Positions 59,840 through 64,000 of a stretch of DNA of 64,000 nucleotides are shown here, one piece after another. The notes under the pieces were generated by a model. That model did no database searches. It was not told the origin of the DNA and saw nothing but the letters and a program-made list of their open reading frames with translations. Within the stretch, counting starts at the first letter, position 1; each line of letters opens with the position of its first letter. The stretch lies in contig JADANN010000183.1 of the NCBI GenBank assembly GCA_018806985.1, positions 310,001 to 374,000 on the forward strand, read 5' to 3'. This stretch comes from Angiostrongylus vasorum. Taxonomy: Eukaryota > Nematoda > Chromadorea > Rhabditida > Metastrongylidae. The position numbers and the translations under genes are program-made.

Positions 59840-62800
59840 GGTTGGATCTAGCAAATTTACTATGTATTTCTGCTACACCGATTTGGCACAGATCTTTTGT
59901 GCTTACAGGGACGTATTCATGCATGCATGGGTGGATGTGGTCTCTTTGTGAGGATCGTATTCTACGAGTCAATTGGACCAAGAGCCTGCAATCAAGCGAA
60001 AGCAATATATATGGGAGGCGGTTGGTAGACGATTCCAATAGATAAAAAAGTCGCTCCGTCTTTTCTGAGACTGGCAAAGATATCCAGCCTCCATGTCCAG
60101 GATTGAACAAGCCACAGGTGGGAACAAAACGCTAAACGAAGTAAAGTAAGTTGCCCTCACTGTCCTGGCTAAGGGCGCCCGCCCGACTCGGCATCGCTGG
60201 ACAAACCGAGTACAGAGAGGACGCTAAAATCTCAGAGGCATTCTAGACTGCCTTGACCTGGAAGGGCTAATGTGACGACTTAGTGCCTAAAATGCGCACT
60301 CATTTGCATCTGAGTGCTCGACAGAGAACTTGATGACGCAGGCAAGATGGGTAGGTACGGGGTCAACAAGCTGGCTAAGACGGAAAGGTTCTACTAGTCC
60401 ACCAGAGTCCGTGACACTGAACAAAAACTGTTCCACGGAACGTGCAATAGTAGAGGAGTCGGTACTATTGGCATTCTCATCAACATGAGTTTGGCCAAGA
60501 AGAATGATTAAGAATTCGTCGTTTTCTCTCTCAGCAATCGCGGGGTTGTTAAACAGCTAAACACTAACGGCACTAATAGAACATCTACGATTAAGGAGAT
60601 GTGGACCAACCCCCGGCTTTGACAGAATTCGTCGTCTGCGCACCGGCGTCAAGCTATGACGAATACGAAGTCGAAACGTTCAGTATGAATTTGGAGAAGT
60701 TCTACAGCAGAGACCATACATTCTTAAAGGTCAACACTCAACTATTTTAACGCATTGGGACTCACGAATTGGAATGGAAAGAGCAGTGTGAGCCTCTGTT
60801 CGACTTTATCATGACGACCAAGTCCATTCATAACAACCGACAAATTCAGAAGCCTTACTTTCAATGAAGGAGGCGAAAGCCTCCCTAATGGAGAGTTCCA
60901 TAACGAAAATATACCAAACCGTGGTAAATAAAAGGTTTTGTCTAACCGATGTCGTTGTTGTCGCAAAATTCTACCGGGATCAGACCATCGTCTCTTTTCA
61001 TGCAAGATTTGATTTCCCGGGTAAAAGAGAAAAATGGCTAAATTCAAAAAACGAAGTTTCAATAGCGTCATAAAGTGGGATTTACTCAATTCGTTAGTCG
61101 GATGTTGGAAAAATCCATTATCGACGACATCAACGAAGAATACGATCGGCTCACTCGGTATCTTCACGTTAGCACTGTGAAGACTAAGAGTCAGCAAGAG
61201 GAGTCAGTCTTCAGAAACACACGAGCTGATACGCCAACGTGGAGTCGCACGAGCTGCAGGCAACAGCTAACTCACGTCCGAACCTGTAAAACAATGCAGA
61301 GATACGATTGGGAAGATCAGCAGTTATGGTCAGGCTGCAAATGCTGGAAACAGCGTTCTCGAAGTCTGCCGAAGCTTCTTCAACTACAAACCAACGGGGT
61401 TGCAGTCCTGCATCCAGATTAAACAGTTACAGCTTCCAGAAAAGAAATGGAGAAAACCATTCACGATTACTACTCGAATCTCTTCATGGACCACTTCCTT
61501 CTACCTCCATAAAAAAATAAAAGAGGTTGGATATGTCGTTCCACCGGTTCTACCCTCCCAAATCCGATATTGCGTTTCGTTGATGAAGAACCAAACAACA
61601 CGAGATCAAGAAAGGATAAGATTTGAGCATCAGAAGAACTTTTATCAGACCTTATCAAGACATTGCCTTGACATTTCACCCGTTACCAGCCATAATATAA
61701 GGTTCCTATTCAGTGCAAAAAACAGCAAGACTGTGTTTTTTTTTCAAGGAGGGCGACATCTACTTTGTAGGCAACTACCGCCCAATCAGTTTGCTCTCTT
61801 TCGTCTACAACCTTTTCACCTGATTCATCCTAAACAGGATTGATAGAACACTATACAAAGGACAGCCATGTGAGCAAGAAAGGTTTGGAAAACGATTCAG
61901 TATGGTGGAGCATATTTATAGCATAACAAGAGCAGTTGAAGTATATCGCGAGAGACCGTTCTGTCTCACTTTCACAGACTCAAAGACACTTTTTGACTCA
62001 GATGATACAAAAAACAGTCATAGAAGCCCAGGACAGTCAAGGCGTCACTACTCAACATAAAAAAAATTTTTTGCGAGCTGAATAAAAAAATTCACAGCAA
62101 AAGCATCACCACTCGATAACGATATTAACGTCGACGTCAAAAAGATGAGCTAGGCAGGCGATCCCATCCCTCCAAAATTACTCGCCACAGCCTTCGACAA
62201 TGTCATGCGAACAATGCAACGGACAACATGGGAGTAGAAATCGATGGTCGGCAATTACACCATCTTCGCTTTGCTGATGATATCGTTGTTATAACATCAA
62301 ACATTGGACAAGTGGAACGAATGCTTGCCGACTTTGATAAAGCCTGCGGAAAAATTGGCCTTTGACTAAATCTTATAGAAGCGATGTTCATGGGAAACGG
62401 CCCATTCACGCTCAAAGGAACGAATATCTCCGAATGCTCCAGTTATGTCTATCTAGTTGGGGAAATTAACATGTTGAACGACTTAGGTCCAGAGCTGAGC
62501 AGAAGGAAACGAGCGGCGTGGGGAGCTTTCAAGAGCATCGAGAAAGTAGTGAGGAGAACAAAGAGCTCGATGTCAACCTTTCTCGAATCCACTTTTTATT
62601 CGCGTCTTAACTTATGCGTCAAGAACCTTATCGCTACTCAGTCAGGATCAAAGATCACGCGGCGTTATAGAACGCGCAGTCGAAAAGACAATGCTAGGAG
62701 TTTTAACCCTTTTTATTTACTGCCTACTCTTTTTAATGGCAGGGATACATTGCGAAATATAACTTCATTGAAGCTGAGATATTTGCAAAACTCTGGACCG

Positions 62801-63465
62801 TAGGTGCTTATGGTAGGGAACGAAACGAGCTATTGTCCTTACCGGGGAGTAACGCGTTCACCACCCACACCATGCGCTTCCTTCGTTTCGCCTGTCTCTC
62901 AGCTAGTTCTATCGATCTTTTTGCCATCAGCAATCACCCGTCAACGGGATTGATCTGGGGAGCCCAAATCAGCATTGAACTCGGATAAGCTGAGGCCATA
63001 GTTATAATCACAATTTTAAGCGTTCCCCCGCCATAGGCACCTGCGGTCCAGAGTTTTGCAAATATCTCAGCTTCATTGAATGCTAGGAGTATGTGGTGTC
63101 ATGTATGTGAGAGAGGAGGTCCGAAGCTCAGATCTGCGGTAGCAACCATAAAACCAAGACGCCGTTCTATACGACAGATTGCTCAAGATATGTGTGCCGG
63201 ACCTAAATGTCTGAACGACAACCGCTTGACAAAAGCCATTAACGACTGAGGTTTTTTTTGGAATTTCGCACCCATAGTATTAGGACCACGACCCGATGGA
63301 CAGAGTCCTTTAGGAAAACCGTAGAAAAAAAGATGTGATCCTCAACTAGTTCCTAGAGAAAAAGAGAAAGAGCAAAATCCACTGGGCTAACCTTATACGC
63401 GACAAGAAGGGAAGGAAGATGTACTGGCACCCACTCGAGTAACTGAACTATCACAGGTTATAATG
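59840..63465 (+). mobile_element. RTE-clade retrotransposon, copy e (degenerate)
   Basis: Plus strand: leader (59,840-60,300); endonuclease with FVVCAPASSYDEYEVETF-like sequence (about 60,625); linker (61,080-61,500); RT with [12 protein letters not shown] (about 62,262-62,297); and a 3' region to about 63,465. A Penelope terminal-repeat fragment (60,513-60,560) and a SINE-2 (62,701-63,078) interrupt it. No open domain remains. Confidence 0.82.
62690..63089 (-). repeat. SINE-2 with inverted end, 11-bp target-site duplication
   Basis: AATGCTAGGAG occurs at 62,690-62,700 and 63,079-63,089, and RTE sequence continues across it. The insert begins with the complement of the GGTTAAAA tail. It contains the minus-oriented promoter region (62,770-62,920) and ends with an inverted copy of the 3' segment (63,025-63,078). 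Confidence 0.88.
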
Positions 63466-63469
63466 GTCT

Positions 63470-64000
63470 ATCCTCTCCATCGTCGTGGTTCACAGGTGGT
63501 CATGAGTACTGGAATGTGGTTCCTTCCCATGCAAGGTCTCCCATGTTTAGAATGAATTCGATGTTTTCGTCCCAGCTAAATGTAGTCCAGGAATCATTGC
63601 CATCCTGGCTACAAAATAGTGACTTTTTGCAAATGGTGACGAAGTGGAACAGCAATAACACGAGTTTCGAGATTACAACAAAGGAAAAAATATGCTTAAG
63701 GCGCAAATTACAATGCCGCTGAAATGAAAATTGTCTTCAGACTTTAACAACATTTTCGTTACTCGTGAAGAACAGCTGTTGAACTACTGAAGTGACTACG
63801 AAAGCAAGAAAGCACAAGAAAATTTTATGTCGCTAAAGAGTGTAACTCAGTTTTTCAAGTTTTTTTAAGACGACATTAATTCTATCGACGTTGGAAGATG
63901 CTACACTCTGCGTGCAGAAAAGCTGCAATTCATAATATCATTTCGTTCACTAATTTTGTCAAAGGACTACGAAATTTTGTGTCTTGTGTTTGTACGAAAT
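63470..64000. other. Gene B intron, duplicated sequence
   Basis: Aligns with 19,770-20,340, including a very old R3 remnant (63,510-63,620). No exon. Confidence 0.55.

Larger units (their letters stand above)
43610..64000. repeat. Tandem segmental duplication, unit B (runs off the window)
   Basis: Colinear with 100-20,340. It includes gene B, the short GT tract and the same older SINE-1 relics. Extra material in unit B is mostly identifiable later insertions: SINE-1 at 44,985, 48,712 and 50,170; RTE d; R3 at 54.6-55.9; Penelope at 57.8-59.6; and RTE e. The alignment is still in progress at position 64,000. Confidence 0.85.

Overview
Organism and character. This is eukaryotic, almost certainly nematode, DNA. 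It is gene-poor and packed with decayed retroelements: RTE-clade non-LTR elements, Penelope-like elements with a GIY-YIG endonuclease, and tRNA-derived SINEs. Real exons are short, sit between long repeat-filled introns and follow TTTTCAG/TTTCCAG acceptors. The RTE and Penelope flavours resemble those I associate with strongylid parasites (hookworm-like); that placement is inference. There are no bacterial genes, CRISPR arrays or rRNA.

Main result. Most long reading frames are repeats or shadows of repeats. By comparing the two halves of the window I found a host gene present in two tandem copies on the minus strand. Gene A (22,901 down to 9,398) is a six-exon model with consistent phases and 222 codons. 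It has a signal peptide and 14 cysteines. Gene B (56,507 down to 46,989) shows its last three exons; its 5' end lies beyond the right edge. Exons 4 and 6 have identical length and phase in both copies. Exon 5 of A appears to have moved its 3' splice site by 15 nt. I do not recognise the protein family.

Layout. 0.1-20.3 kb is duplication unit A: gene A and its introns, plus older shared repeats, RTE copy a (4.2-7.85 kb), Penelope inverted pairs (1.2-2.8 and 9.7-11.5 kb) and a 0.95-kb GT microsatellite. 20.9-23.1 kb holds the 5' exons and promoter of gene A. 24.4-42.5 kb is a nested pile of Penelope, RTE and SINE insertions, several with readable target-site duplications. 43.6-64 kb is unit B, colinear with unit A but carrying its own later insertions: SINEs, RTE d (50.6-53.9 kb), Penelope (57.8-59.6 kb) and RTE e (59.8-63.5 kb). 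Several small exon-like segments of unknown affiliation are given with low confidence.

How it fits together. The window records a tandem duplication of roughly 40 kb of a secreted cysteine-rich protein locus, followed by independent bombardment by retroelements. A striking secondary theme is inverted-dimer insertions. Penelope elements, the second SINE family and a third repeat family are all found as head-to-head pairs, some bounded by intact target-site duplications.
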